A DNA stretch of 22,821 nt from Syntrophomonadaceae bacterium. Lineage in GTDB: Bacteria > Bacillota > Syntrophomonadia > Syntrophomonadales > Syntrophothermaceae. Shown in pieces: positions 1 through 10,338 of this stretch. The stretch is from the NCBI GenBank assembly GCA_029907055.1, contig JARYMO010000003.1, positions 1-22,821 of the forward strand. The letters are read 5' to 3'. Made by a program: the position numbers and the translations under genes. The notes beneath the pieces were generated by a model, which did no database searches, was not told where the DNA came from, and saw only the letters and a list, made by a program, of their open reading frames with translations. How positions within the stretch are numbered: position 1 is the stretch's first letter; every line of letters starts with the position of its first letter.

Positions 1-1
1 A

Positions 2-2035
2 GCCCTGCTCAAGGGGGTGCGTTCCCTCGAGCAGGGAACCAGCGGACTGTTGATGCCGGAGATGAGCATGCTGGAGGATGATGAGCTGTGCCGCCGCCTG
101 CGCGAGCCCGACGACCAGCGGTTGTTCGTCATCGGAGAGGCCCTGCGCCGGGGGATGACAGTCGAACGCATCCAGGAGCTGTCCCGCATCGACGCCTTCT
201 TCCTGCGCAAGATGCAGCGCGTGGTGGAGATGGCGACGCGCCTGGGGAAGGAAGAGCTCTCCCCGGACCTGTTGCGGCAGGCCAAGCGCATGGGGTTTGC
301 CGACGCCGAGATCGCCGCCCTGCGGGGGGTGTCCGAAGGGGAGGTGCGCGCCTGCCGGCGGGCCTGGGGCATCGTCCCTACCTACAAGATGGTCGACACC
401 TGTGCGGCGGAGTTCGAAGCCCAGACGCCCTATTTCTATTCCACCTGCGAGCGCGAGGACGAGGCGGCCTGCCAGCCGGGCAGGCGCCGGGTGCTGGTGG
501 TGGGCGCCGGCCCCATCCGCATCGGGCAGGGGGTGGAGTTCGATTACTGCTCGGTGCACTGCGTGTGGGCGCTGCGCGAGGCGGGCGTGGAGGCCATCAT
601 TGTCAATAACAACCCGGAAACCGTGAGCACCGACTTCGACACCTCCGACCGCCTGTACTTCGAGCCGCTGGCCTTCGAGGACGTCATGAACGTCATCGAC
701 GAGGAGCGCCCGGAGGGGGCCATCGTGCAGTTCGGGGGTCAGACCGCCATCAACCTGGCCCGGCCCCTGCAACGCGCCGGCGTCCCCATCCTGGGCACCA
801 GCTGCGAGGACATTGACCGCGCCGAGAACCGCGACCTCTTTGATGCCCTGCTGGAATCGCTGGGCATTGCCCGCCCGCCTGGCGGTGCTGCGACCTCGGT
901 CGAAGAGGGGCTCCAGGTCGGGCGCAGGGTGGGGTTCCCGGCCCTGGTGCGTCCTTCCTACGTGCTGGGCGGGAGGGCCATGGAGATCGTGGATGACGAG
1001 CAACAGCTGGCCGAGTACATGCGCACCGCGGTGATGGTCTCCCCTGAGCACCCGGTGCTGGTGGACCGGTACCTGGTGGGAGACGAGATCGAGGTGGACG
1101 CCGTGTGCGACGGGGAGACGGTCCTTATCCCCGGCATCATGCAGCACGTGGAACGCGCCGGCGTGCACTCGGGGGACAGCATCGCGGTATATCCGGCCTA
1201 CAGCCTGGGCCCCCGGGTGGAAGCGGAGATCGTCGATGTTACCACCCGGCTGGCGCGGGCGCTCAACGTGCGCGGATTGCTGAACATCCAGTTCGTGCTC
1301 CACGAGGGCCGACTCTACGTGCTGGAAGTGAACCCGCGGTCCAGCCGCACCGTTCCTTTCCTCAGCAAGGTCACCGGCATCCCCATGGTCAAGCTGGCCA
1401 CCGAGGTCATGCTCGGCAAGAGCCTGCACCAACTGGGGTACCAGGGAGGGCTGCAGGCGGCCCCGCCCTTCTTCGCGGTCAAGGTGCCGGTGTTCTCCTT
1501 CAGCAAGCTGTCCCAGGTCGACATCTCCCTGGGGCCGGAGATGAAGTCCACCGGCGAGGTGATGGGCATCGACGCCTGTTTCGAGAAGGCGCTGCACAAG
1601 GGGTTCCTGGCCGCTGGGGTCAGCGTGCCGGAGTCCGGTGTCATCCTGGCCACGGTGGCGGACCGCGACAAGGAGGAGGCAATACCCATCCTGCGCGGCT
1701 TCTACCAGCTGGGCTTCTCCCTGTTGGCTACTGCCGGCACGGCGCGGGCGCTGGAGGCGGCAGGCATGAAGGTGGAACGGGTGAACAAGCTGGGCGAAGG
1801 CAGTCCCACCATCGTGGACCTCATCCGCCAGGACCGGGTCGACATGGTGGTGAACACCCTCACCCGCGGCCGGCAGCCGGCCAGCGACGGCTTCCAGATC
1901 CGCCGGGCGGCGGTCGAACTGGGCATTGCCTGCCTGACCTCCCTCGACACGGCGCGGGCCGTGCTGCGGGTGGTGCAGGACATTCGCCGCGGGAAGGAAT
2001 TTGGGCTGATGGCCTTACAGGAATATCTCGCATGA
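2..2035 (+). CDS. carB: Carbamoyl-phosphate synthase large subunit, C-terminal two thirds (5' truncated by window edge)
   Basis: CarB combines ammonia from CarA-bound glutamine, bicarbonate and two ATP into carbamoyl phosphate for pyrimidines and arginine. The reading frame is open from base 2 (ALLKGVRSLEQG) with no start, so the gene begins upstream; the GTG at 17 is an internal valine. About 677 residues are present, matching roughly residue 385 to the end of the ~1,070-residue family. Visible in order: the helical oligomerisation domain (ending near YKMVDTCAAEF), the second ATP-grasp synthetase half (GPIRIGQGVEFDYC, NNNPETVSTDFDTSDRLYFE, QFGGQTAINLA, RPSYVLGGRAMEIV, EVNPRSSRTVPF), and a C-terminal MGS-like allosteric domain (about the last 130 residues, with VNKLGEGSPTIVDLI). 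The stop overlaps an ATG (ATGA at 2032-2035), so it is the lead gene of the visible pyr operon. Regulation by an upstream attenuator is likely but lies outside the window. Confidence 0.97.
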   Translation, partial: ALLKGVRSLEQGTSGLLMPEMSMLEDDELCRRLREPDDQRLFVIGEALRRGMTVERIQELSRIDAFFLRKMQRVVEMATRLGKEELSPDLLRQAKRMGFADAEIAALRGVSEGEVRACRRAWGIVPTYKMVDTCAAEFEAQTPYFYSTCEREDEAACQPGRRRVLVVGAGPIRIGQGVEFDYCSVHCVWALREAGVEAIIVNNNPETVSTDFDTSDRLYFEPLAFEDVMNVIDEERPEGAIVQFGGQTAINLARPLQRAGVPILGTSCEDIDRAENRDLFDALLESLGIARPPGGAATSVEEGLQVGRRVGFPALVRPSYVLGGRAMEIVDDEQQLAEYMRTAVMVSPEHPVLVDRYLVGDEIEVDAVCDGETVLIPGIMQHVERAGVHSGDSIAVYPAYSLGPRVEAEIVDVTTRLARALNVRGLLNIQFVLHEGRLYVLEVNPRSSRTVPFLSKVTGIPMVKLATEVMLGKSLHQLGYQGGLQAAPPFFAVKVPVFSFSKLSQVDISLGPEMKSTGEVMGIDACFEKALHKGFLAAGVSVPESGVILATVADRDKEEAIPILRGFYQLGFSLLATAGTARALEAAGMKVERVNKLGEGSPTIVDLIRQDRVDMVVNTLTRGRQPASDGFQIRRAAVELGIACLTSLDTARAVLRVVQDIRRGKEFGLMALQEYLA

Positions 2036-2076
2036 GCGCAGAAGTAGGCAGGAGAAGACGGGATGGGGGTCGAGAC

Positions 2077-2877
2077 ATGCGGAAAATTGTTGAACACGCG
2101 CTCATTATCCGCCACCGGGAGATAGTTCCCACCTACTTCGAGCTTGAGTTCATCGCGCCCGACATCGCGCGCCAGGCCTTGCCGGGGCAGTTCGTCCACC
2201 TGCGTGTCACGCGCAGCCTGGACCCATTACTGCGCAGGCCGTTCGGCATCTACAACGTGGAACAGAAGATTGGCAGCGTGACGGTGTTCTACCGGGTGGT
2301 GGGGCGAGGAACGGCGATGCTCTCCGACCTGCACACCGCGGAGACGGTGGACGTGCTGGGACCGTTGGGCAACACCTTCTCCATCCCCTCTACCATGCAG
2401 CGGGCGGTGGTGGTCGGGGGCGGGGTGGGCATCGCCCCCCTGGTGTACCTGGCCCGGGTGTTGGCGGAACGCAAGGTCGAGGTCATGGTGCTGCTGGGCG
2501 CTTCCACGGCCGGGTTCCTGGTGGGCAGGGACATACTCAAGCGCCTGGGCGTGGACTACATGGTGGCCACTGACGACGGCAGCGAAGGGCTCAAGGGGCA
2601 CGTGACCGAGCTCCTGGAACGGATGATCGACCGCAAGCGCTTCGATTACATCTACGCCTGCGGCCCGGAACCGATGATGGTCAAGGTCACCGAGATCGCC
2701 CAGCAGAATGGCATTCCGGGGGAGCTGTCGCTGGAAGAGCACATGGCCTGCGGCATCGGCGCCTGCCTGGGCTGTGCCAAGAAGGTGCGGCGCCCGGCGG
2801 ACGGCCAGGACGTCTACGCCAAGGTCTGCACTGACGGGCCGGTATTCAGGATTGGCGAGGTGGTCTTCAATGCCTGA
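2077..2877 (+). CDS. pyrK: Dihydroorotate dehydrogenase B, electron transfer subunit
   Basis: PyrK is the FAD/[2Fe-2S] subunit that passes electrons from PyrD-bound FMN to NAD+. The 266-residue protein shows the FAD-binding RPFGIY (54-59), a nucleotide-binding GGGVGIAPL (114-122), CGPEPMM (195-201), and iron-sulfur cysteines C225-x4-C230-x2-C233-x17-C251, ending in the typical CTDGPVF segment. I chose ATG 2077 because the product then begins like family members and GGGGGT lies 6 nt upstream. The in-frame ATG at 2032, overlapping the carB stop as ATGA, would add 15 Arg/Gly-rich residues (MSAEVGRRRRDGG...) that look like leader, though it cannot be excluded. The stop overlaps pyrD by 8 nt, implying translational coupling of the two subunits. 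Together they form the NAD-dependent class 1B enzyme typical of Gram-positive bacteria. Confidence 0.95.
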   Translation: MRKIVEHALIIRHREIVPTYFELEFIAPDIARQALPGQFVHLRVTRSLDPLLRRPFGIYNVEQKIGSVTVFYRVVGRGTAMLSDLHTAETVDVLGPLGNTFSIPSTMQRAVVVGGGVGIAPLVYLARVLAERKVEVMVLLGASTAGFLVGRDILKRLGVDYMVATDDGSEGLKGHVTELLERMIDRKRFDYIYACGPEPMMVKVTEIAQQNGIPGELSLEEHMACGIGACLGCAKKVRRPADGQDVYAKVCTDGPVFRIGEVVFNA

Positions 2878-3829
2878 CCGCAAGAAGAAGGAGAAAGAGC
2901 GACCAGCGGTCAACCTGGCCGTTGACCTGGGCGGCATCCCCCTGCGCAACCCGGTGACCGTGGCCTCTGGCACCTTCGGATACGGACGCGAGTACGAGGA
3001 ATTCGTGGACCTGAAGCGGCTGGGAGCGGTCATCGTCAAGGGCACCACCCTGGAACCGCGGGCCGGCAATCCCCCGCCCCGCATCGTGGAAACGCCGGCC
3101 GGGATGCTCAACGCCATCGGGTTGGAGAACCCCGGGGTGGAAGCCTTCGTCAGCGAGCACCTGCCGTACCTGGCCGGGCGCGGAGTGACGATCATCGCCA
3201 ACATTGCCGGTGACACGGTGGAGGAGTACGCTGCCCTGGCGGCCAGGCTGGACGGCCAGCCGGACTTGGCCGGCATCGAGGTCAACATATCGTGCCCCAA
3301 TGTGAAACGGGGGGGCATGCAGTTCGGCACCGACCCCGGCATGGTCCGCGAAGTGGTGACAGCGGTGCGCGAGAATACCGGGAAACCACTGGTGGTCAAG
3401 CTGTCGCCCAACGTGACCGACATCGTGCAGATGGCCCGGGTGGCGGTGGAGGCGGGAGCGGATGCCCTGTCCCTCATCAATACCCTGCTGGGCATGGCCA
3501 TCGACGTGGAGAAGCAGAGGCCGGTGCTGGCCAACGTCTTCGGGGGGCTGTCCGGCCCGGCCATCAAGCCGGTGGCCGTGCGCATGGTCTACCAGGTCGC
3601 CCGCGAGGTTGACGTGCCTATCCTGGGCATGGGTGGCATCATGTCTCTGGGCGACGTGCTGGAGTTCCTGCTGGCCGGGGCCACGGCGGTGTCAGTGGGC
3701 ACCGGTAATTTCGTGGAGCCCCACCTCTCCCAGCGGTTGGTAGGTGAACTGGAAAGCTACCTGGAGGCGCGCGGCATTGCCGACGTGCGCGAGCTGGTGG
3801 GGGCCGCATGGGGCAGAAACGGGCGCTGA
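2870..3829 (+). CDS. pyrD: Dihydroorotate dehydrogenase B, catalytic FMN subunit (class 1B)
   Basis: PyrD oxidises dihydroorotate to orotate in the cytosol, using FMN and handing electrons to PyrK. The 319-residue TIM-barrel protein carries VASGTFGYG (31-39), KGTTLEPRAGNPPPR (57-71), NAIGLENPG (81-89), the segment NISCPNVKRGG with the class 1B active-site cysteine C142, KLSPNVTDI (177-185), INTLLGMAID, GGLSGPAIKP (225-234) and the phosphate-binding GMGGI and GTGNF near the end. The cysteine (rather than serine) and adjacent pyrK both point to class 1B. Start ATG 2870 overlaps the pyrK stop. The first 12 residues are unusually lysine- and glutamate-rich (PDRKKKEKER) and precede the conserved fold; they may be a species-specific tail. 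Confidence 0.96.
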   Translation: MPDRKKKEKERPAVNLAVDLGGIPLRNPVTVASGTFGYGREYEEFVDLKRLGAVIVKGTTLEPRAGNPPPRIVETPAGMLNAIGLENPGVEAFVSEHLPYLAGRGVTIIANIAGDTVEEYAALAARLDGQPDLAGIEVNISCPNVKRGGMQFGTDPGMVREVVTAVRENTGKPLVVKLSPNVTDIVQMARVAVEAGADALSLINTLLGMAIDVEKQRPVLANVFGGLSGPAIKPVAVRMVYQVAREVDVPILGMGGIMSLGDVLEFLLAGATAVSVGTGNFVEPHLSQRLVGELESYLEARGIADVRELVGAAWGRNGR

Positions 3830-3848
3830 AGCGCGAAAGGAGCGGAGC

Positions 3849-4574
3849 ATGCAGGCAAAGGAGCGGATTGCCGTGGCGCTGGACGTGGATACCGCGGGCC
3901 AGGCGTTGCGGTTGGTGGAGGCACTGCGCGGACGGGTAGGGATATTCAAGGTGGGGATGCAGCTGTTTAACAGCGAGGGCCCCTCCGTGGTGCGCGAGAT
4001 ACAGGCGGCGGGGGGTCGCGTGTTCCTGGACCTGAAGTTCCACGACATCCCCAACACGGTGGCCGGGGCCAGCCGGGTGATGGCCCGCCTGGGGGTGCAC
4101 ATGTTCAACCTGCATGTGGCAGGCGGCAGCGAGATGATGCGCCAGGCGGTGACAGCGGCGGTGGAGGAAGCCGGCCGCTGCGGCACCCGGGTGCCCTACA
4201 TCCTGGGGGTGACGGTGCTCACCAGCATCTCCGCCGCGCAACTGCGGCAGGAGATGAAAGTGGGCATGGACCTGGAAGAACTGGTGGTGGAGTGGGCAAG
4301 GATGGCACAGCAGTGCGGACTGGCGGGAGTGGTGGCCTCCCCCCAGGAGGTTCCGGCCATCCGCCAGGCCTGCGGGCCGGAGTTCCTCATCGTCACTCCC
4401 GGGGTGCGGCCGCGGGGGTCGGCCAGCGATGACCAGCAACGGGTGACTACCCCCGCCGAGGCCGTGCGCCTGGGGTCTGACTACCTGGTCATCGGGCGGC
4501 CCATCGTGCAGGCCCCCGACCCGGTGGCCGCGGCCGACCAGATTATCGCCGAACTGGAGGGGAGAGCGTGCTGA
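3849..4574 (+). CDS. pyrF: Orotidine 5'-phosphate decarboxylase
   Basis: PyrF decarboxylates OMP to UMP, the last step of the pathway. The 241-residue protein has ALDVD (10-14), FKVGMQLF with Lys34, the catalytic signature DLKFHDIPNT with Asp61, Lys63 and Asp66, ILGVTVLTS, and the phosphate-binding VTPGVRP near the C-terminus, matching the bacterial OMP decarboxylase family in length and order. AGGAG at 3838-3842 sits 6 nt before ATG 3849. It follows the pyrD stop by 19 nt, and its own stop overlaps the pyrE start by 7 nt, so it is in the same transcript. Confidence 0.96.
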   Translation: MQAKERIAVALDVDTAGQALRLVEALRGRVGIFKVGMQLFNSEGPSVVREIQAAGGRVFLDLKFHDIPNTVAGASRVMARLGVHMFNLHVAGGSEMMRQAVTAAVEEAGRCGTRVPYILGVTVLTSISAAQLRQEMKVGMDLEELVVEWARMAQQCGLAGVVASPQEVPAIRQACGPEFLIVTPGVRPRGSASDDQQRVTTPAEAVRLGSDYLVIGRPIVQAPDPVAAADQIIAELEGRAC

Positions 4575-5143
4575 CACCACGGGAAGCGGAAGACATTTTC
4601 TCCAGGAGTGGCGCCCTGCTGCAGGGACACTTCCTGCTCACGTCGGGGCGGCACAGCGACCGCTACATGCAGTGCGCCCAGGTGCTGAAGCACCCGGACT
4701 CCACCGAGGTGCTGGCGCGGGAGCTGGCAGCGCGCTTCCGCGATGACCGCGTTGACCTGGTGGTGGGCCCGGCCATGGGGGGCATCATCGTGGCCTACGA
4801 GGTGGCGCGCCAGCTGGGAGTGCCAGGGATCTTCTGCGAGCGCGAGCAGGGGCAGATGGCATTGCGGAGGGGGTTTCGCATCACTCCCGGGCAACGGGTG
4901 CTGGTGGTGGAGGACGTGGTGACCACCGGTGGCTCGGTGCGCGAGGTGATGGACGTGGTGCGGACGGCCGGCGCGGAGGTGGTCGGGGTCGGGGTGCTGG
5001 TCGACCGCAGCGGGGGCGCGGTCGACTTCGGCGTCAAGACCGAGGCGGTGCTGGTGATGGACATCGCCTCCTGGGCACCGGAGGAATGCCCGTTGTGCGC
5101 GGCGGGGGCTGCGCCACCGGTCAAACCCGGCAGCCGTGCCTGA
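4568..5143 (+). CDS. pyrE: Orotate phosphoribosyltransferase
   Basis: PyrE transfers ribose-5-phosphate from PRPP to orotate, giving OMP for PyrF. The 191-residue protein has LTSGRHSDRYMQ (24-35, substrate-binding region), GPAMGGI (68-74), and the PRPP loop VLVVEDVVTTGGSV (111-124) with two acidic residues followed by TTGGS. The C-terminal ECPLCAAG...KPGSR segment is seen in the OPRT subgroup of thermophilic and anaerobic Firmicutes and archaea. Start is GTG 4568, inside the pyrF stop region, with GGAGGGGAG just upstream. It is the last gene of the operon; a hairpin follows 30 nt after the stop. Confidence 0.96.
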   Translation: MLTPREAEDIFSRSGALLQGHFLLTSGRHSDRYMQCAQVLKHPDSTEVLARELAARFRDDRVDLVVGPAMGGIIVAYEVARQLGVPGIFCEREQGQMALRRGFRITPGQRVLVVEDVVTTGGSVREVMDVVRTAGAEVVGVGVLVDRSGGAVDFGVKTEAVLVMDIASWAPEECPLCAAGAAPPVKPGSRA

Positions 5144-5173
5144 GCGCGCCGCGTCCGGCGACAGGCGCTGGCA

Positions 5174-5196
5174 GGGGCCGCAGCAGCGGCCCCTTT
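5174..5196 (+). terminator. Probable intrinsic terminator of the pyr operon
   Basis: A perfect 8-bp stem GGGGCCGC (5174-5181) and GCGGCCCC (5186-5193) with an AGCA loop is followed by only TTT. It lies 30 nt after the pyrE stop and between converging genes. The short U-run makes it a weak version of an intrinsic terminator. A second small stem (CGGGCG/CGCCCG, 5228-5242) lies closer to the converging rqcH stop and has no U-run in either direction. Confidence 0.6.
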
Positions 5197-5251
5197 CGCG
5201 TTCCCCGGGGAATCTCTGCCGCGCGTTCGGGCGGGACGCCCGCGGGAGGGG

Positions 5252-7039
5252 TCAGGCAGGAGCGCTGTCCTCCTGGGCCAGCAGGCGGGCCAGGCGGGCA
5301 TCGGAGGTATCGACCAGCAAGCTCCAGTAGGGATCGTAGACCACCATGCCCGGCCTGGCTCCTGCCGGTTTTCGCACTGAACGGCGGAAGGTGTAATCGA
5401 CCGGCACCTTACCCCCGCTCCGCCCCTGGCTGAAGTAAGCGGCCAGCAGGGCCGCTTCCTCCAGGTCGGCGTCCGGCACGGCATCCATGCTGGCCGCGTT
5501 GCTGTCCAGGCGTAGGATCACGTGGGCCCCCGGGATGCCGCTGGCATGCAGCCACAGGTCGCCCTCCCTGGCCAGCCTGAGGGTCAGGCGGTCGTTGCCC
5601 AGGTTGTTCCTGCCCACCAGGATCTCCGTCCCGTTGCTGGAGAAGAAGCGCCGCGGCGGGCGCGGGGAACCGGTGCCCGCGCGCCGGGTCTTGCCACCCG
5701 TCTTCACGTATCCCTCTCTCTCCAGTTCCAGCATGATCTCCTCGAACTCCTCCGCCGAATCGGCCTGCTCCGCCATGGTGGCGACGGACTGCAGGTAGGC
5801 CAGTTCCGCTTCCGTGGCGGCCAGCCGGCTGCCGGCGTGCTCGAGGGCGGCGCGGGCCTTGGCGTACAGGCGGAAGTAGCGCTGGGCATTGTCGATGACC
5901 GACAGGTGCGGGAGCAGGGGGATGAGCAGGGGAGAGCCGTCCACGAAGTCCTCCAGTTCCACCGCCTCGGCTCCGCGCGGGACCCGGTGCGCGTACGCGG
6001 TCAGCAACTCCCCCCAGGTGCGCCAGCGGGCGCCTTCCGCAGCCTGGGCCAGGTCCTCGCGCAGCAGGTCGCTGCGGCGCTGCAGCCGGGCCTGATCCTG
6101 GCGCAGGCGGCGCAGGAGATTGGCCCGCGTAGATTCCATCTGCATGCGCGCCAGCGCGCGGGTGAAGAAGGAGGCGACCGCCTCGCCGGCCGACTCCCGC
6201 TCGCAGACGGTCACCTCCGTGGACTCGGGCTGCACGGGGTAGGCGGCGAACTCTACGGCCTCGCCGTCCCGACAGACCACCACTCCGCGGGCAGTGCCGC
6301 TGCGGGCCTGCTCCGCCATGTGGCGGCACTGCGCCAGCACCCCGCTCATTTCCCATGCGCCGCACTGGCCGGATTCCGTGTCAGGGTCGATTCCCGCCAG
6401 CAGGCAGGCCTGGCGGGCGGCAAAGGGGCTGAAGCCGGCGCAGGCAGCGAACAGGGCCCGGGCGAGGGTGGCATCGGGACAGTTCCACACCCGGCGGGCC
6501 AGCTCCACCTCGTCGGCGGCGGTCACGTCCAGCTTGTCCTGGGGAGGCGGGCCCACGTAGGGATGGCCCGGCGCCACCTCGCGGTAGCCGGCGCTGTCTC
6601 CGTACCGTTTCATGGCATCGACGATGAGACCAGTGGCAGGGTCCACTAGGATGATGTTGGCGTGCTTGCCGGTGAACTCGCAGACCAGCTCGCGCTCCTG
6701 CCATTCCATGAAGTCGTTCATGGCCTGCACCCGGAAGCGCACCACCCGCTCCCAGCCGTCCTGGGTCACTGCCTGCACGCGACCGCCTTCCAGGTGCTTG
6801 CGCAGGACGGTGCAGAAGAGCGGGGGGCGCTGGGGATTGGGCAGGCGCTGGGTGGTCAGGTGGAGACGATTCCAGCGCGGGTTGGCGGAGATGACCAGCC
6901 GGTGCGACGTGCCGTGCCCACGTAGGGAAAGCACCAGCACCTCGCGCTCGGGTTGATGGACGCGCTCGATGCGACTCCCCGCCAGCAGTCTGTCCAGTTC
7001 GCGCACCACCGCGGCAATGGTGATCCCATCGAAAGGCAC
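5252..7039 (-). CDS. rqcH: Rqc2-type ribosome quality control protein RqcH (NFACT family)
   Basis: RqcH binds stalled 50S-peptidyl-tRNA complexes and recruits alanyl-tRNA to extend the nascent chain with an Ala-tail degron; older annotations call it fibronectin-binding protein (FbpA/YloA). The 595-residue product has an NFACT-N domain (about 1-200: FDGITIAAVVREL, LVISANPRWNRLHLT, LFCTVLRKHLEGG, FTGKHANIILVD), a helical/coiled-coil middle (about 300-450) and NFACT-R (about 465-570: SSNGTEILVGRNN, GDLWLHASGIPGAHVILR). Start GTG 7039 is preferred over the longer ATG 7069: GGAGG (7052-7048) lies 8 nt upstream, the product then begins PFDG like the Bacillus protein, and ATG 7069 falls in the apparent promoter. 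Oddity: the position of the tRNA-binding Asp97-Arg98 pair of B. subtilis RqcH is Glu97-Arg98 here. It converges on the pyr operon. Confidence 0.95.
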   Translation of the reverse strand: MPFDGITIAAVVRELDRLLAGSRIERVHQPEREVLVLSLRGHGTSHRLVISANPRWNRLHLTTQRLPNPQRPPLFCTVLRKHLEGGRVQAVTQDGWERVVRFRVQAMNDFMEWQERELVCEFTGKHANIILVDPATGLIVDAMKRYGDSAGYREVAPGHPYVGPPPQDKLDVTAADEVELARRVWNCPDATLARALFAACAGFSPFAARQACLLAGIDPDTESGQCGAWEMSGVLAQCRHMAEQARSGTARGVVVCRDGEAVEFAAYPVQPESTEVTVCERESAGEAVASFFTRALARMQMESTRANLLRRLRQDQARLQRRSDLLREDLAQAAEGARWRTWGELLTAYAHRVPRGAEAVELEDFVDGSPLLIPLLPHLSVIDNAQRYFRLYAKARAALEHAGSRLAATEAELAYLQSVATMAEQADSAEEFEEIMLELEREGYVKTGGKTRRAGTGSPRPPRRFFSSNGTEILVGRNNLGNDRLTLRLAREGDLWLHASGIPGAHVILRLDSNAASMDAVPDADLEEAALLAAYFSQGRSGGKVPVDYTFRRSVRKPAGARPGMVVYDPYWSLLVDTSDARLARLLAQEDSAPA

Positions 7040-7059
7040 CGGTCCCACCTCCACTGGCC

Positions 7060-7068
7060 AGTATACCA
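7060..7068 (-). promoter_or_regulatory. Extended -10 promoter for rqcH
   Basis: Read on the minus strand the bases are TGGTATACT, a TGn extended -10 with TATACT at 7065-7060. No TTGACA-like -35 is seen at the right distance, as expected when the extended -10 compensates. Transcription would start near 7054, giving a very short leader that begins at the GGAGG ribosome binding site of GTG 7039. Confidence 0.55.
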
Positions 7069-7184
7069 CGTCCCTGGCCCGCGCTCCACGGCGTTTCTTC
7101 GCTGCCTCCGGCGGCCGGGGGGCAGGATATTGCGACCGTTGCGGAGAATTCTTTCGCCAGGGTCAGTTGCCGGGGGGTGGCACG

Positions 7185-7616
7185 GTGTCGGACATGGTCA
7201 AGGCGTTCTACCGCGATATTCTCACCCAGGTGCTGGCGGTGGAAACGCGCAAGAAGCGCGCCTCCGAGCGTCTGCTGCTTACCCGCGCCGAGCGTCCGCG
7301 GCTGCGCATCATCCGCGAGTTCCTCACCCTGGACCTCGACAAGCACAACCTGCTGGAACAGGCAGCCATCGCCGCCTTTCGCAACGACGAGAAGGAGGTG
7401 CTGGAGCACCTGCGCCAGCTGTACGGCCTCGACGATGACTCCCGCCTCATCGACGCCATCCGCGAAGAGATCGCCCGCACCGAGCGGCTGTTGCTGCCGG
7501 TGGTCAACGAGATCAAGTACCCCCGCACCAGCGGGTTCTCCGAGCGGCGGCTGCTGCAGGAAGTCCAGAAGTATGCCGTGGCGCGGGCGCGGGAGTACGT
7601 GAAGACCAACCTGTGA
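7185..7616 (+). CDS. Conserved-looking helical protein of unknown function
   Basis: I do not recognise a family. The 143-residue product is almost entirely predicted helix by eye, rich in Leu, Arg, Glu and Ala, with no cysteines, signal peptide or membrane segment. Features include a basic N-terminal helix (VETRKKRASERLLLTRAER), an acidic middle (RNDEKEVLEHLRQLYGLDDD) and a C-terminal helix (LLQEVQKYAVARAREYVK), suggesting a soluble, possibly oligomeric or nucleic-acid-associated protein (inference). Start GTG 7185 has GGGGGGTGG (7172-7180) 4-7 nt upstream; ATG 7194 is an alternative three codons later. Third-position GC and lack of disruption favour a real gene. It is divergent from rqcH with 145 bp between starts, so shared control is possible. 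A superficial resemblance to archaeal GINS-type helical proteins is too weak to call. Confidence 0.75.
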   Translation: MSDMVKAFYRDILTQVLAVETRKKRASERLLLTRAERPRLRIIREFLTLDLDKHNLLEQAAIAAFRNDEKEVLEHLRQLYGLDDDSRLIDAIREEIARTERLLLPVVNEIKYPRTSGFSERRLLQEVQKYAVARAREYVKTNL

Positions 7617-7668
7617 AGGCCCCGGGGCCCTGGCGCCGGGCGGTACGCGTGCTGCAGCCCTCCGTCAT

Positions 7669-7697
7669 GGCCCTCCCCGGGCGGGATGCGGGAGGCC
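7669..7697 (+). terminator. Hairpin after the 143-aa gene
   Basis: An imperfect 8-bp stem with one bulged C (GGCC-TCCC, 7669-7677, against GGGAGGCC, 7690-7697) lies 52 nt after the stop. A 12-bp palindrome GGCCCCGGGGCC (7618-7629) also abuts the stop. Neither has a U-run, so termination here is uncertain. Confidence 0.3.
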
Positions 7698-7707
7698 GCG
7701 CCCGTAG

Positions 7708-7713
7708 TATAAT
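7708..7713 (+). promoter_or_regulatory. TATAAT -10 element for the regulator operon
   Basis: A consensus TATAAT stands out in very GC-rich sequence, 113 nt before the GTG of the 128-aa gene. The -35 position at 17-18 bp spacing (GATGCG/GGATGC) is poor, so activity may need help. The start site would be near 7720, leaving a leader of about 105 nt. Confidence 0.5.
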
Positions 7714-7825
7714 GGAAACATGAGGGTGTGCCATGTGCCGGACAGGGCCGCCACCACCAGTTGCCAGCGCGCCGCCCTGCACCGGGGGTGGGAGTGCGCG
7801 CGGCCGGGAGAGAGGGTGCGGCGAC

Positions 7826-8201
7826 GTGGAGACCCTGGAGATCGATTTCTACCCCGGCATCCTGCTGAGCTGTTACCTGCGCCCCATCTACCAACCGGGC
7901 TGCATGGCCTGCGCCGACCGCAGGGGCTGCTACGGACCCGACCAGTATCCGCGCTTTCGGCGGGCCGCGCTGGCCCTCGCCGGGTGCCTGCAGCGGGGAG
8001 ACCTGTCCGGCCCGCGGGCGGCAGTGGTGGCCGGATGCCTGGGTGTCCCGGCCCAGGAGCACGAGGTGCGGGGCATCCTGGAGGGGAAACGGTGCCGCGA
8101 GGGCAAGCTGGAGGCACTCATCCGGCTGGCGATGGCTGCGGCACAGGCCCCGGGGGCCGGGCCGCAGGGGCGCGCTGGGTACCGCGAGAAGGTGGTGGAG
8201 C

Positions 8202-8212
<11 letters not shown>
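7826..8212 (+). CDS. Cysteine-rich 128-aa protein of unknown function, overlapping the sigma-54 activator gene
   Basis: I do not recognise a family. The 128-residue product has seven cysteines (16, 26, 29, 35, 54, 71, 90), including C26-x2-C29-x5-C35 in PGCMACADRRGC, which could bind a metal or form a redox-active cluster (inference). The N-terminal half is FYPGILLSCYLRPIYQPGC and aromatic-rich; the C-terminal half is helical with a basic stretch. No signal peptide or membrane helix is seen. Start GTG 7826 has GGGAGAGAGGG (7806-7815) upstream; the longer frame back to 7733 is Gly/Pro-rich and looks non-coding. Its last 11 nt overlap the activator start, so the two are probably translationally coupled, suggesting a sensor, partner or inhibitor of the activator. 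Confidence 0.75.
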
Positions 8213-10307
<2,095 letters not shown>

Positions 10308-10338
10308 GCAGCCGGGGCCGTCAGCCCCGCCGGAATGT

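Noticed and set aside
1105..2076. N-terminal extension of the pyrK frame back to 1105
   Set aside because: It lies within carB in another frame and is Gly/Pro/Arg-rich; the PyrK fold begins at about 2077.
7178..7194. TGGCACGG at 7178-7185 just before the 143-aa gene, resembling a sigma-54 -24 box
   Set aside because: The -12 position, 10 bp after the GG, reads GA rather than GC, and it lies over the ribosome site and start codon.
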